Below, one piece after another: positions 45,279 to 53,735 of a stretch of DNA of 64,000 bases. The DNA is from Polyangiaceae bacterium. GTDB lineage: Bacteria; Myxococcota_A; Polyangia; Polyangiales; Polyangiaceae. Under the pieces are notes generated by a model. The model did not search any database. It was not told the origin of the DNA and saw only the letters and a list, made by a program, of their open reading frames with translations. The stretch lies in assembly GCA_016712345.1 (NCBI GenBank), contig JADJRH010000001.1:434001-498000 (forward strand), read 5' to 3'. How positions within the stretch are numbered: the first letter of the stretch is position 1; every line of letters begins with the position of its first letter. The translations under genes and the position numbers were made by a program.

Positions 45279-45718
45279 TGAAGAAGGCGAAAAAGATCGC
45301 GGTATCCCCCGCTGCCGGGCCCAATACCGATATCAACGTGACGCCGCTTGTCGACGTCGTGCTCGTTCTCCTCATCATCTTTATGGTCGTTACCCCCCTG
45401 CTTGAAAAAGATATCGCCGTTTCGGTCCCCAATACTGAAAAGGTCGAGCAGGTTGAAGAAGTCCCGCAGGATCAGCTCGTTGTTAAGTTAATGGCCAACG
45501 GCGATTTGCTCCTCAACGGCAATAAAATCGAAGAGAGCGAATACGTCGGCCAGCTTGAAACCGTCTTTAAGAAAAAGCCCAATCCTCGAGATCGGATTGT
45601 ATTTATTTTGGCTGAAGACGGCGCGAGTTATGGGCGCCTCGTACATTTGTTCGACGGGGCGCGCAAAGCCGGGGCTGACACGCTCGGGTTAATGACCGAC
45701 GATTTAGACAAAAAATAG
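45278..45718 (+). CDS. exbD: ExbD/TolR family protein 2
   Basis: The ATG at 45278 overlaps the previous TGA; an in-frame GTG at 45275 is also possible. The 146-aa protein has the same transmembrane Asp motif (INVTPLVDVVLVLLIIFMVV) as its neighbour and a diverged periplasmic part (LANGDLLLNGNKIEE-type). It is not a simple copy, so two different ExbD subunits may assemble with one ExbB. A set of hairpins follows the stop. Confidence 0.92.
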   Translation: MKKAKKIAVSPAAGPNTDINVTPLVDVVLVLLIIFMVVTPLLEKDIAVSVPNTEKVEQVEEVPQDQLVVKLMANGDLLLNGNKIEESEYVGQLETVFKKKPNPRDRIVFILAEDGASYGRLVHLFDGARKAGADTLGLMTDDLDKK

Positions 45719-45771
45719 CGGCGCGTTGTGGCTGGCGGCTTCGCGGTGCTCAGCCGCAGCCAAACGCGCCG
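45719..45771 (+). terminator. Stem-loop directly after exbD
   Basis: Left arm CGGCGCGTTGTGGCTG (45719-45734) pairs with the region ending at 45771 (CAGCCAAACGCGCCG), with one bulged G. It starts at the exbD stop codon and is a probable transcription terminator of the tonB-exbB-exbD-exbD operon. Confidence 0.6.
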
Positions 45772-45800
45772 TACCTTGCACGTTATTCCTCGCATTGGGT

Positions 45801-45828
45801 CGGCTGACGGCGGCAACCGCCGCAGCCG
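45801..45828 (+). repeat. Hairpin related to the downstream terminator
   Basis: CGGCTGACGGCGG pairs with its partner ending at 45828 across a CAA loop, with one bulged A. It shares the CGGCTGACGGC start and the GCAGCCG end with the terminator at 45904-45933. The two may be copies of one element. Confidence 0.5.
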
Positions 45829-45838
45829 TTCGTTCAGA

Positions 45839-46260
45839 ATACCAATTCCTTTAATACGATGACTGAAGCGTTATCGGTTGCAATGGGTGACCTTAAACGC
45901 GGTCGGCTGACGGCTTCGCCGCAGCCGTTTTTTCCAATACCAATTCCTTTAATGCGGTGACTGAACGGTATGGGTCGCGCTGGGTGGCTTTTAACCTGGT
46001 TCCATTGCCAATTCTTTTAATGCGGTGACTGGAGCGTTATGGGTCGCCATGGGTGACCTTAACGTGGTTCCATTACAAATTCTTTTAATGCGGTGGCTGG
46101 GGCGTTATGGGTCGCGCTGGGTGGCTTTTAACCTGGTTCCATTGCCAATTTTTTTAATGCAATGACTGGAGGGTTATTGGTCGCCATGGGTGACCTTAAC
46201 GTGGTTCCATTACAAATTCTTTTAATGCGGTGGCTGGGGCGTTATGGGTCGCAATAGACC
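45839..46260. repeat. Tandem array of ~68-bp units between exbD and panB
   Basis: Six units of about 67-69 bp begin near 45839, 45937, 46004, 46072, 46141 and 46209, and share CAATTCTTTTAATGCGGTG and TGGGTGACCTTAAC-like segments. The first is interrupted by a terminator-like insertion. Units 3 and 5 resemble each other, and units 4 and 6 resemble each other, which gives a higher-order period near 137 bp. No gene was recognised. Units abut without spacers, so it is not a CRISPR array. The role is unknown. Confidence 0.8.
45904..45933 (+). terminator. Intrinsic-type terminator with TTC loop and T6
   Basis: CGGCT/AGCCG and CGGC/GCCG arms, one bulged A and a TTC loop are followed by TTTTTT at 45928-45933. 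This is the best match to a rho-independent terminator in the window. Confidence 0.75.
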
Positions 46261-46469
46261 GTAATAACGTTTTTTCAAGTATCCATTTTTAACGGCGGGC
46301 GGCATTGGCAATCGTTTGGCTGTTCCGCTTTGCCGCGGTGTTGCGGAGCGCTGCGCTTTATTTGGGTTGTGAGCAATTGAGTTGCTTTTGGCGGGTTGCG
46401 TGGGGTGGCGCGTGCAAGTAGGTTCCATACCAGGCGTGGACCCGTTTTCGGGCCGCGACCAGGAGGAAA

Positions 46470-47399
46470 ATGTACGGACCCACTGCCAACGGGAGCGGCG
46501 CAAATCGGCCCGCTGCAAAGGTGACTGTTCCAGAGATTCGGGCGCGCAAAGGTGGGCCGCCCATCGCGATGATCACCGCATACGACTTCACGATGGCGCG
46601 GCTGCTCGATGAAGGCGGAGCCGATATTTTATTGGTGGGTGATTCGCTTGGAATGGTGGTTCAAGGCCACTCAACAACTCTCCCCGTCACGGTTGAGGAC
46701 ATTTGTTATCACGGGCGCGCTGTAGCTCGCGGAGCGCGGCGAGCGCATGTGGTGGGCGACATGCCGTTTATGAGCTTTCAAGTTTCCGCCGCGCAGGCGC
46801 TTGAAAACGCCGGCAAGCTAATGAAAGAGGGCGGGTTTGAAAGCGTAAAGCTTGAAGGCGGCGAAGAAGTGGCCGAACACGTGCGGCGAATTGTTGCCGC
46901 CGGCATTCCGGTGATGGGGCACGTGGGGCTTACTCCGCAGTCGGTTCACGCAATGGGCGGGTTCAAAGTGCAGGGCAAAGGCGACGACGCAGATCGCGTG
47001 TTGTCCGATGCGCGCGCGCTTGAAGAGGCGGGTTGTTACGCGATCGTGCTTGAAGCAATTCCTCCGGATCTCGCCGAAGAGGTAACAGCGAGTGTGCAAG
47101 TCCCCACCATCGGAATCGGGGCAGGCAAAGGCTGCGATGGGCAAGTGCTGGTCTGTTACGACTTGCTCGGGATGTATCGCGATCTCAAGCCGAAGTTCGC
47201 AAAGCGTTTCGCTGAGGCGGGCGACGTGATCGTGGGCGCCGTGCGCGCCTACGTGGATGAAGTGCAAACGCGGTCATTTCCCGGGCCGGAGCACAGTTTC
47301 AAGCCAAACAACACGCAGGCGCGTCGGAGCGTTCCGCGAACACCGGAGCGCGATGTGATCGATCCCGACGAGATCCCGCCGCACTGGCAAACGCACTGA
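46470..47399 (+). CDS. panB: 3-methyl-2-oxobutanoate hydroxymethyltransferase (pantothenate synthesis)
   Basis: This 309-aa protein matches PanB: AYDFTMARLLDEGGADILLVGDSLGMVVQGHSTTLPVT, GDMPFMSFQVS, KLEGGEEVAEHV, GHVGLTPQSVHAMGGFKVQGK and IGIGAGKGCDGQVLV. It converts alpha-ketoisovalerate plus methylene-THF to ketopantoate in pantothenate synthesis. AGGAGG precedes the ATG. It stands alone, without panC in the window. A short C-terminal tail, PERDVIDPDEIPPHWQTH, exceeds the usual end. Confidence 0.95.
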   Translation: MYGPTANGSGANRPAAKVTVPEIRARKGGPPIAMITAYDFTMARLLDEGGADILLVGDSLGMVVQGHSTTLPVTVEDICYHGRAVARGARRAHVVGDMPFMSFQVSAAQALENAGKLMKEGGFESVKLEGGEEVAEHVRRIVAAGIPVMGHVGLTPQSVHAMGGFKVQGKGDDADRVLSDARALEEAGCYAIVLEAIPPDLAEEVTASVQVPTIGIGAGKGCDGQVLVCYDLLGMYRDLKPKFAKRFAEAGDVIVGAVRAYVDEVQTRSFPGPEHSFKPNNTQARRSVPRTPERDVIDPDEIPPHWQTH

Positions 47400-47424
47400 C
47401 CACACGACGCAGAACGCGGCCTGC

Positions 47425-47472
47425 GTACACAACACTGAGTACACAATTCGTGTACACATGATTGCGTACACA
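47425..47472. promoter_or_regulatory. Four GTACACA words spaced 13-14 bp
   Basis: Copies start at 47425, 47439, 47452 and 47466, all in the same orientation, with 14-13-14 bp spacing. They lie between the panB stop and the purF start. Regular spacing near 1.3 helical turns suggests tandem sites for one DNA-binding protein. The protein is unknown. Confidence 0.5.
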
Positions 47473-47606
47473 ACAAATCAAAGCAGCGTCGGGTCGGTTG
47501 CCCGAAGAGCGCGCCTCGACGATGGCCGCGGTGCCTTCGGCAATGCGGCTGTCGATGGTGGAGCGAGGGGGTAACGAAGTCAGCGGAGTGGTGCTAAGAA
47601 GCGCGC

Positions 47607-49049
47607 ATGTGCGGAGTGTTCGGGATCGTCGGTCACCCTGAAGCGGCAAACATCACGTATCTCGGTTTGCATGCGCTGCAGCACCGCGGACAAGAAGCTT
47701 CGGGGATTGTTTCAAGCGACGGCGACAAGCTCTACGCGCATCGAGCAATGGGGCTTGTGCAAGCGTGTTTTTCGCCCAAAGACCTGAGCACGCTGCCGGG
47801 TGATCAAGCGATAGGCCACGTTCGTTACTCCACGGCGGGTGGATCGCACATCAAAAATGCCCAGCCGTTTGCTGTCGACTACTCACACGGCTCGGTGGCT
47901 CTCGCGCACAACGGGAACCTCACCAACTACGAAAACGTGCGCGAGCGGCTCGAAGCGCGCGGTTCAATCTTTCAGAGTTCAAGCGACACCGAGGTGATCG
48001 TTCACCTGATCGCAATGAGTACACAAGATGCGGTCGAAGACCGGGTGATCGATGCGCTCAGTCAACTCGAAGGCGCTTTCTCGGTTTTGTTTCTCACGCC
48101 CACCGGATTTATCGCCGCGCGTGATCCACACGGATTTCGGCCTTTGTGTTTGGGCAAGCTTGTACACAAAGACGGCAATGCAATCGTGGTGGCGAGCGAG
48201 CCCACGGCGTTTGAACTGATCGGTGCTGAGTACACACGCGATCTGGCGCCGGGTGAACTTTTGATCGTCGGCGGCGGCGAGATGCGAAGCATCTTCCCCT
48301 TTGAAAAAAAGCCCGCCAAAGCCTGCATATTTGAATATGTGTACTTTGCGCGGCCCGACTCACAGCTCGGCGGTGCAAGCGTCTACGAAGTTCGAAAAGC
48401 GCTTGGTCGACGCCTTGCTGAAGAGCAGCCGGTGCCTTCGGGAAGCGGCGAGACGATCGTGATTCCCGTGCCGGACTCGGGTGTGCCCGCCGCTGTCGGT
48501 TTTGCAAGCGCCGCGGGGTTACCCTTTGAAATGGGGCTTATTCGCAGCCACTACGTGGGTCGCACGTTCATCGAACCGCAGCAGACAATTCGTCACTTTG
48601 GTGTTCGTCTCAAACTCAATCCCAATCGCGCCGTGATCGAGGGCAAACGCGTCATCGTGATCGACGACTCGATCGTGCGTGGAACCACTAGTCGCAAGAT
48701 CGTGAAAATGATCCGCGATGCGGGTGCAAAAGAAGTGCACGTGCGTATCTCCAGCCCACCCACGCGTTGGCCTTGTTATTACGGCATCGACACACCCACC
48801 CGCGCCGAACTCATCGCCGCCAACAATTCGGTGGACCAAATTCGCGACTATCTCGCGGCCGATTCGCTCGGTTATTTGTCGCTTCCTGGGCTCGCACAAT
48901 CGGTGAGCGCGTCTCGCACGCTCGCCAATTTGCCGGTTTTAAAAGACCCCGTCGCATCGCATTGCCACGCCTGTTTCTCGGGCGACTACCCCGTTGCTCT
49001 TTCCCGGCAAAAGTCACCTTCGCGCCCGCCGCGCCACGTGAGTTCGTGA
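47607..49049 (+). CDS. purF: Amidophosphoribosyltransferase
   Basis: This 480-aa protein starts MCGVFGIVG; Cys2 becomes the glutaminase nucleophile after Met removal. The glutaminase domain contains LHALQHRGQEASGI and LAHNGNLTN. The phosphoribosyltransferase domain has the PRPP loop VIVIDDSIVRGTTSRKIV and the CYYGIDTPTR segment. It makes phosphoribosylamine, the first committed step of purine synthesis. The ATG has no strong upstream site visible. It is not in an obvious purine cluster. Confidence 0.95.
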   Translation: MCGVFGIVGHPEAANITYLGLHALQHRGQEASGIVSSDGDKLYAHRAMGLVQACFSPKDLSTLPGDQAIGHVRYSTAGGSHIKNAQPFAVDYSHGSVALAHNGNLTNYENVRERLEARGSIFQSSSDTEVIVHLIAMSTQDAVEDRVIDALSQLEGAFSVLFLTPTGFIAARDPHGFRPLCLGKLVHKDGNAIVVASEPTAFELIGAEYTRDLAPGELLIVGGGEMRSIFPFEKKPAKACIFEYVYFARPDSQLGGASVYEVRKALGRRLAEEQPVPSGSGETIVIPVPDSGVPAAVGFASAAGLPFEMGLIRSHYVGRTFIEPQQTIRHFGVRLKLNPNRAVIEGKRVIVIDDSIVRGTTSRKIVKMIRDAGAKEVHVRISSPPTRWPCYYGIDTPTRAELIAANNSVDQIRDYLAADSLGYLSLPGLAQSVSASRTLANLPVLKDPVASHCHACFSGDYPVALSRQKSPSRPPRHVSS

Positions 49050-49104
49050 GCCGCGCGGTAGAAAAACGCCGGCCTGTCCGGCGTGATATAAAAGTGAGAG
49101 CGTC

Positions 49105-50064
49105 ATGACGGTGCCCAACCCCGCGAGCCCCATGGATCTCTTCGCCCAGGCTCCCGACCGGGTGTCCATCTATGAAGTGAGCCCCCGCGACGGTCTGCAA
49201 AATGAAGCCGTCATGATCCCCATTGAAGGGAAAAAGCGGCTGATTAACAGCCTTGTTAATGCCGGGCTCAAACGTATTGAGATAACAAGCTTCGTATCGC
49301 CCAAATGGGTTCCGCAATTGGCCGACGCCGAAGAATTGGCGAGTACACTAAAGCCGCCGCCCGGCGTTACCTTCGGCGCGTTGTGTCCCAATGCAAAAGG
49401 GCTCGAAAGAGCACTTTCGGCGGGCCTTTCTGAAATCGCCGTGTTTCTAAGCGCGAGCGAAACTCATAACAAAATGAATATCAATAAAACGATCGACGAC
49501 ACACTTTCCGTGTTTCACGAGATCGTTCCGCCCGCACGTGAAAAAGGGCTCGCCGTGCGCGCCTATGTTTCAACAGTGTGGGGCTGCCCTTATGAAGGGC
49601 CTATTGACCCGAAAAAAGTATTGTCTATTGCAAAGCGGTTAATTGACCTGGGTTGTTATCAGGTGTCGCTGGGAGACACCATCGGAGTGGGTACACCCCG
49701 CCAAACCGACCTTATCGTCCGCATGTTTCGCGACGAAATGCCACTTTCGCGCATTGCGTTGCATCTGCACGACACGCGCGGAACGGCGCTCTCCAACATC
49801 GTTGTTGGGCTGCAACTCGGCGTGCGTGACTTTGATTCATCGGTGGCGGGCGTGGGTGGTTGCCCATACGCTCCCGGCGCGGCGGGCAACGTGGCCACCG
49901 AAGACCTCATTTATCTAATGAACGGCATGGGGATTGAAACCGGCGTCGACCTTGAAGGCGTCATTGAAGCGGGCCGCGTTGCCGAAGAAGTGATTGGAAG
50001 GCAACTCCCCGGAAAAGTACACAAGGCCGGCGCATTTAAACTCCGCAAAGCCCGCACCGCATAA
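49105..50064 (+). CDS. mvaB: Hydroxymethylglutaryl-CoA lyase
   Basis: This 319-aa protein matches HMG-CoA lyase: YEVSPRDGLQNE near the N terminus, a FVSPKWVPQLADAEEL segment, HLHDTRGTALSN and the catalytic signature GVGGCPYAPGAAGNVATEDLIYLM. It cleaves HMG-CoA to acetoacetate and acetyl-CoA in leucine degradation or ketone metabolism. An inner Met (residue 10, MDLFAQAPD) is an alternative start. It is close to purF but is unlikely to be functionally linked. Confidence 0.93.
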   Translation: MTVPNPASPMDLFAQAPDRVSIYEVSPRDGLQNEAVMIPIEGKKRLINSLVNAGLKRIEITSFVSPKWVPQLADAEELASTLKPPPGVTFGALCPNAKGLERALSAGLSEIAVFLSASETHNKMNINKTIDDTLSVFHEIVPPAREKGLAVRAYVSTVWGCPYEGPIDPKKVLSIAKRLIDLGCYQVSLGDTIGVGTPRQTDLIVRMFRDEMPLSRIALHLHDTRGTALSNIVVGLQLGVRDFDSSVAGVGGCPYAPGAAGNVATEDLIYLMNGMGIETGVDLEGVIEAGRVAEEVIGRQLPGKVHKAGAFKLRKARTA

Positions 50065-50698
50065 CCCCTGAACGCTTCCTACCCACCTCGGTAACCGACG
50101 CCACCACGCAACGACCGAACGCGTTTCGACATCCGTGATGTCTCTTCACCACGGACTCACGGAGGGTCACGGAGTCTCACCGAGGTTTTTTTGTTTCTTT
50201 GGCTGCTTGGGTACACGTCAGCTGCGATCCCAAACCTGACAAGTTGTTTGTCTAGCTGATGCAAGCCTATTGCAGCCTAAATACAAAAAACTCTGTGGAT
50301 CTCCGTGCCTCCTAGGTAACTTCCCTTTAGCGGAACGTTCTGCAAGGCACGGATCCAGTCTTGTCGAGACGTTTGGGACACCCTTGCCCGTCGCCAAGCG
50401 GAAAAGCGAACAGCGTGGCGCGTCGGGTTCTCCAGATGGAGTTCTGTGGCGAGCGCAGCCACGACGAAAACGAGAGACCGGCGAGACCGGTGGATGGCGA
50501 CGTGATGGACATCTCAAGTCGCCGGACCTCCCAGAACGGGCTCTTTTCTGCTGCATCGACAACTCAACCGCAACGAGTTACTCGCCGTTCGAATGAGGCG
50601 CATGCGCCGCTGGGGAACTCCGTGTTGATTACGACGTATCAGGCATCGAGACGTCTCAAGTCATTGCGAGGCGCTTTTGGCGGGGCTTTTTCGCTGCT
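50065..50698. other. Intergenic region, 634 bp, with CACGGAG-type element
   Basis: No gene is supported; long open frames here have coding-unlike composition. The stretch 50145-50185 contains CACGGAC/CACGGAG/CACGGAG repeats, followed by seven T (50186-50192). A related inverted stretch, CTCTGTGGATCTCCGTG, lies at 50291-50307. The two halves face each other about 100 bp apart, which may form a larger structure or a mobile intergenic repeat. Confidence 0.55.
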
Positions 50699-52339
50699 TC
50701 AGTTTTTAAACAACGCTTCGACTTTGGGTTTCACTTTATTGAGGCTGGCCGCGCGACGCGCGACACGATTCTTTGTAAGCTCTTTTTCAAGGGCTTCTTT
50801 TTTCTTTTCAGCCGCCTTATCAAACGACCCGCAAATCGATTCAGGTGTACCTTCCACATTGCCGCGGGCGCGGTCATAACAACCGTCGGCATCTTTATTC
50901 GCCTTTTCCCACGCCGCGTACGCTTTGGCATCTTCGGGGCCGCGCGCTTTCACCGCTTGATCGAATGAAAGGGCCGTATTTCGCGGCGCGGCGGGTATTG
51001 CCACCGCTCCACTCGGGTCGGCTTGAAGGTCTTTCATGTTCACGCGATAAATCGCGCCATCAATACCCATTACCCATCCATTGCGATTGATCATAAGCAA
51101 TGGTTCATTCTCTTTGGGATATTCAGGAGCCGGCGCACCTTTGGCATTGTTTGAGCCGCCGATCACCTCCGCCACCGATTTATCCATATTAAACTTGGGG
51201 AATACGAATAACTCTTTCGGAGCCGACATAAAAATGGCTTCGCGATTGGCGTCGCTCGTCTCCATGTCCTGCTGCAAAAGCTGGGGGTAATGCCAGGTGA
51301 TAACACTTTGCTCCAAACCGATTTTGTCGGAGAACTTTGACGGCACCATGATTGGATTGCGAGTTGTCTCTTTGCCGCGCACAATCACGTGATAGAGAGC
51401 TTCTTCGCCCGATTTTTCGGTCCCAATACGAAGCCCGTAAATCCCGGCCTCCATTCGGCTGAATGTAATGCGGTCATCACTCCCACATTTGCGCGGCAAA
51501 TTTCGGCCATCTTCATTGAGCGGTCCAATGAGTTCAATATCCACCGGTTTGGCGGATCGCACTTCAATGCTCATATCGCCGAGGGGCCGTTTTAATGAAA
51601 ACACCACATCGGGCGTGTCACGATAAAAGCTGTTTCCGCAATGCCCACTCTTCGTTCCCGCGGTTGTGGGTGTTGTCTGCGTAATCACCACCGGGTCTTT
51701 GGGCACTTCATTCAACTCAACCGCTTTATTGCTTTTCCAAGCGATATCCAGAGGACGTTGCTCGTCTTCCACTCGAATTTCGTAATTGTACGTTTGGTCT
51801 TTTTGACCGCCGACGTAAATGGCAACGTCACCGGTGGGCCATTCAGGATCGAGCATAACGCTCGGGGTTTCACCGCCGTAAACGTCGCGGCAAACATATT
51901 TTTTATCGCCGAACTCGGCCAATATCAAACGCGCTCCCGGAGCCGAAATGCGCGTGCGTTTCATTGCACTCGTAAACTTAATCACCGCCGACGCCGACTC
52001 GCCCACATAACCCGAGCAGTTTGAAGCGCCGTGAGGCTGACCGCTGATGCTCACCTCAGCTTTGGTTGAAAACGTTCCAACCAAGGTGGGATTGGGGGCA
52101 AAATCGCTTTTCAGGGTCACCGTTTGACCGGCCGGCGTGGTTCCACCGGCCAATTCATTGGCGAGAGCATCGGCGCTGTTGCCGTCCGTGGCGGCGGTGG
52201 TGCCGGAACCGGCCTCGGCGGGCTTTTTTTCTTCTTCACCTGTCAGTCCAAACTTATGAACCTGACCGTTCACCTTCACGGTGCAACCCGCCGCCAAAAG
52301 GGTTGCCACACCAATCACGAAACGAACACGATTTTCCAT
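50699..52339 (-). CDS. Large lipoprotein of unknown function
   Basis: The start is the ATG at 52339 (MENRVRFVIGVATLLAAGC), which gives a clear lipobox; an upstream Met in the same frame would give an Arg/Gly-rich leader. The 546-aa protein is rich in Ser, Thr and acidic residues and has no motif I can name. The last 80 residues are Lys/Glu-rich (KEALEKELTKNRVARRAASLNKVKPKVEALFKN) and may be helical. A surface or periplasmic role is inferred from the lipid anchor only. It lies downstream of kbl on the same strand, about 90 bp away. Confidence 0.7.
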   Translation of the reverse strand: MENRVRFVIGVATLLAAGCTVKVNGQVHKFGLTGEEEKKPAEAGSGTTAATDGNSADALANELAGGTTPAGQTVTLKSDFAPNPTLVGTFSTKAEVSISGQPHGASNCSGYVGESASAVIKFTSAMKRTRISAPGARLILAEFGDKKYVCRDVYGGETPSVMLDPEWPTGDVAIYVGGQKDQTYNYEIRVEDEQRPLDIAWKSNKAVELNEVPKDPVVITQTTPTTAGTKSGHCGNSFYRDTPDVVFSLKRPLGDMSIEVRSAKPVDIELIGPLNEDGRNLPRKCGSDDRITFSRMEAGIYGLRIGTEKSGEEALYHVIVRGKETTRNPIMVPSKFSDKIGLEQSVITWHYPQLLQQDMETSDANREAIFMSAPKELFVFPKFNMDKSVAEVIGGSNNAKGAPAPEYPKENEPLLMINRNGWVMGIDGAIYRVNMKDLQADPSGAVAIPAAPRNTALSFDQAVKARGPEDAKAYAAWEKANKDADGCYDRARGNVEGTPESICGSFDKAAEKKKEALEKELTKNRVARRAASLNKVKPKVEALFKN

Positions 52340-52430
52340 AACCAACTCCGAACGCCGCGGTGACCCTGCGCCCCGCCCGCGGCGCATTTCAATGCATTTT
52401 GCGGTTGAGTAAATGATTAACGTTTCTCGT

Positions 52431-53617
52431 TCAGATCACGCCGAGCGACTTGCCGACTTTGGTAAAAGCCGCAATAGCGCGTTCAACGTGTTCCGGCTCG
52501 TGTGCGGCAGAAATCTGTACGCGAATGCGCGCCTCACCTTTGGGCACCACCGGGTACGAAAAGCCGATCACATAAATGCCTTCACCGAGCATTGATTTGG
52601 CCATTTCATTGGCGAGGCGAGCGTCGCCCAACATAATGGGCACAATCGGATGAATACCCTGTTTAATGGAGAACCCGGCCTGCGTCATTCCATCCCGGAA
52701 GCGCGCGGTGCTGGCCATTAACTTGTCGCGCAACGCCGTTGTTTTTGAGAGCATGTCAAACACTGCAATGCTCGCTCCACAAATCGCCGGAGCAAGCGTG
52801 TTTGAAAACAGATATGGGCGCGACCGCTGACGGAGCAGTGCAATTGCCTCTTTGCGGCCCGTTGTAAACCCGCCGCTCGCGCCGCCCAACGCTTTTCCAA
52901 GCGTGGAAGTCATTACGTCAATACGGCTCATAACGCCGAATTCTTCAGGAGTGCCGCGACCGGTGCGCCCGATAAAACCCGTCGCGTGCGAATCGTCAAC
53001 CATAACCATCGCGCCGTATTTTTCGGCCAAGTCGCAAACTTCATTAAGTTTGGCCAGGTATCCGTCCATTGAAAACACGCCGTCTGTCGCCACCATTCGC
53101 AGCCTTTTATCCTGCGTCTTTTTAATGCATCTTCGAGCGCGTTCATGTCGCCGTTGGGATACCGATGTCGCTCCGCTTTGCAGAGGCGAATACCATCGAT
53201 AATCGAAGCGTGATTTAATGCATCGCTGATAATCGCGTCTTCTTCTCCGAGAAGTGTTTCAAACAGGCCGCCGTTCGCATCAAAACACGACGAGTATAAA
53301 ATGGTGTCTTCGGTGCCGAAAAATGCCGACGTTTTCGCCTCAAGCTCTTTGTGAAGGTTTTGAGTGCCACAGATAAACCGCACGCTCGAAAGACCGAAAC
53401 CGTGGGTATCGAGCGCGTGTTTCGCGGCATTGAGAACCACTTCATGGCTCGAAAGACCGAGGTAGTTGTTGGCGCAGAAGTTCAACACTTCTTGACCCGC
53501 TGCGGTGCGGATCGTGGCCCCCTGCGGCGTGGCGAGGATGCGCTCTTCTTTCCACAACCCCGCTTCTTGAATTTCGCTCAAAGTCTTGGCGTAAACCTTC
53601 TGCCCGGCGTCGAACAT
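52431..53617 (-). pseudogene. kbl: 2-amino-3-ketobutyrate CoA ligase (kbl), frame broken at a T5 run
   Basis: The N-terminal part (53617 down to about 53120) reads MFDAGQKVYAKTLSEIQEAGLW and NFCANNYLGLSSHE. The C-terminal part (from about 53125 down to 52431) reads MVATDGVFSMDGYLAKLNEV, VDDSHATGFIG, LGKALGGASGG (PLP-lysine region) and RQRSRPYLFSN. Both match KBL of threonine degradation. The frames meet at 53119-53123, a run of five T (A5 on the coding strand). One extra base there restores a 395-aa protein close to the usual 398. It is either a true frameshift or a sequencing indel. The start is 118 bp from divergent prfC. Confidence 0.85.
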
Positions 53618-53735
53618 GCCGGCCCTATACTCGCTTTTCCCGCTGGGAGCGAGAGCGCACGCCGCGCGGCCCGAAAGTTTGCTATACGGCCCGCCGCATC
53701 GCGATGTTGCGGTGTTTCCTCCCCTTGGTGACTTT

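Noticed and set aside
45839..46260. CRISPR array
   Set aside because: The repeat units abut without unique spacers and there are no cas genes nearby.
38319..47472. GTACACA clusters as DnaA boxes or parS sites
   Set aside because: They do not match TTATCCACA or the known parS palindrome, and no dnaA, parA or parB gene is nearby.
50218..50600. Small open frames in the 50.1-50.7 kb gap
   Set aside because: They overlap on both strands, lack clear ribosome sites and family resemblance, and their composition is not coding-like.
53110..53130. Programmed frameshift in kbl
   Set aside because: The sequence does not match the canonical X-XXY-YYZ slippery pattern in the zero frame, so an indel is the simpler reading.
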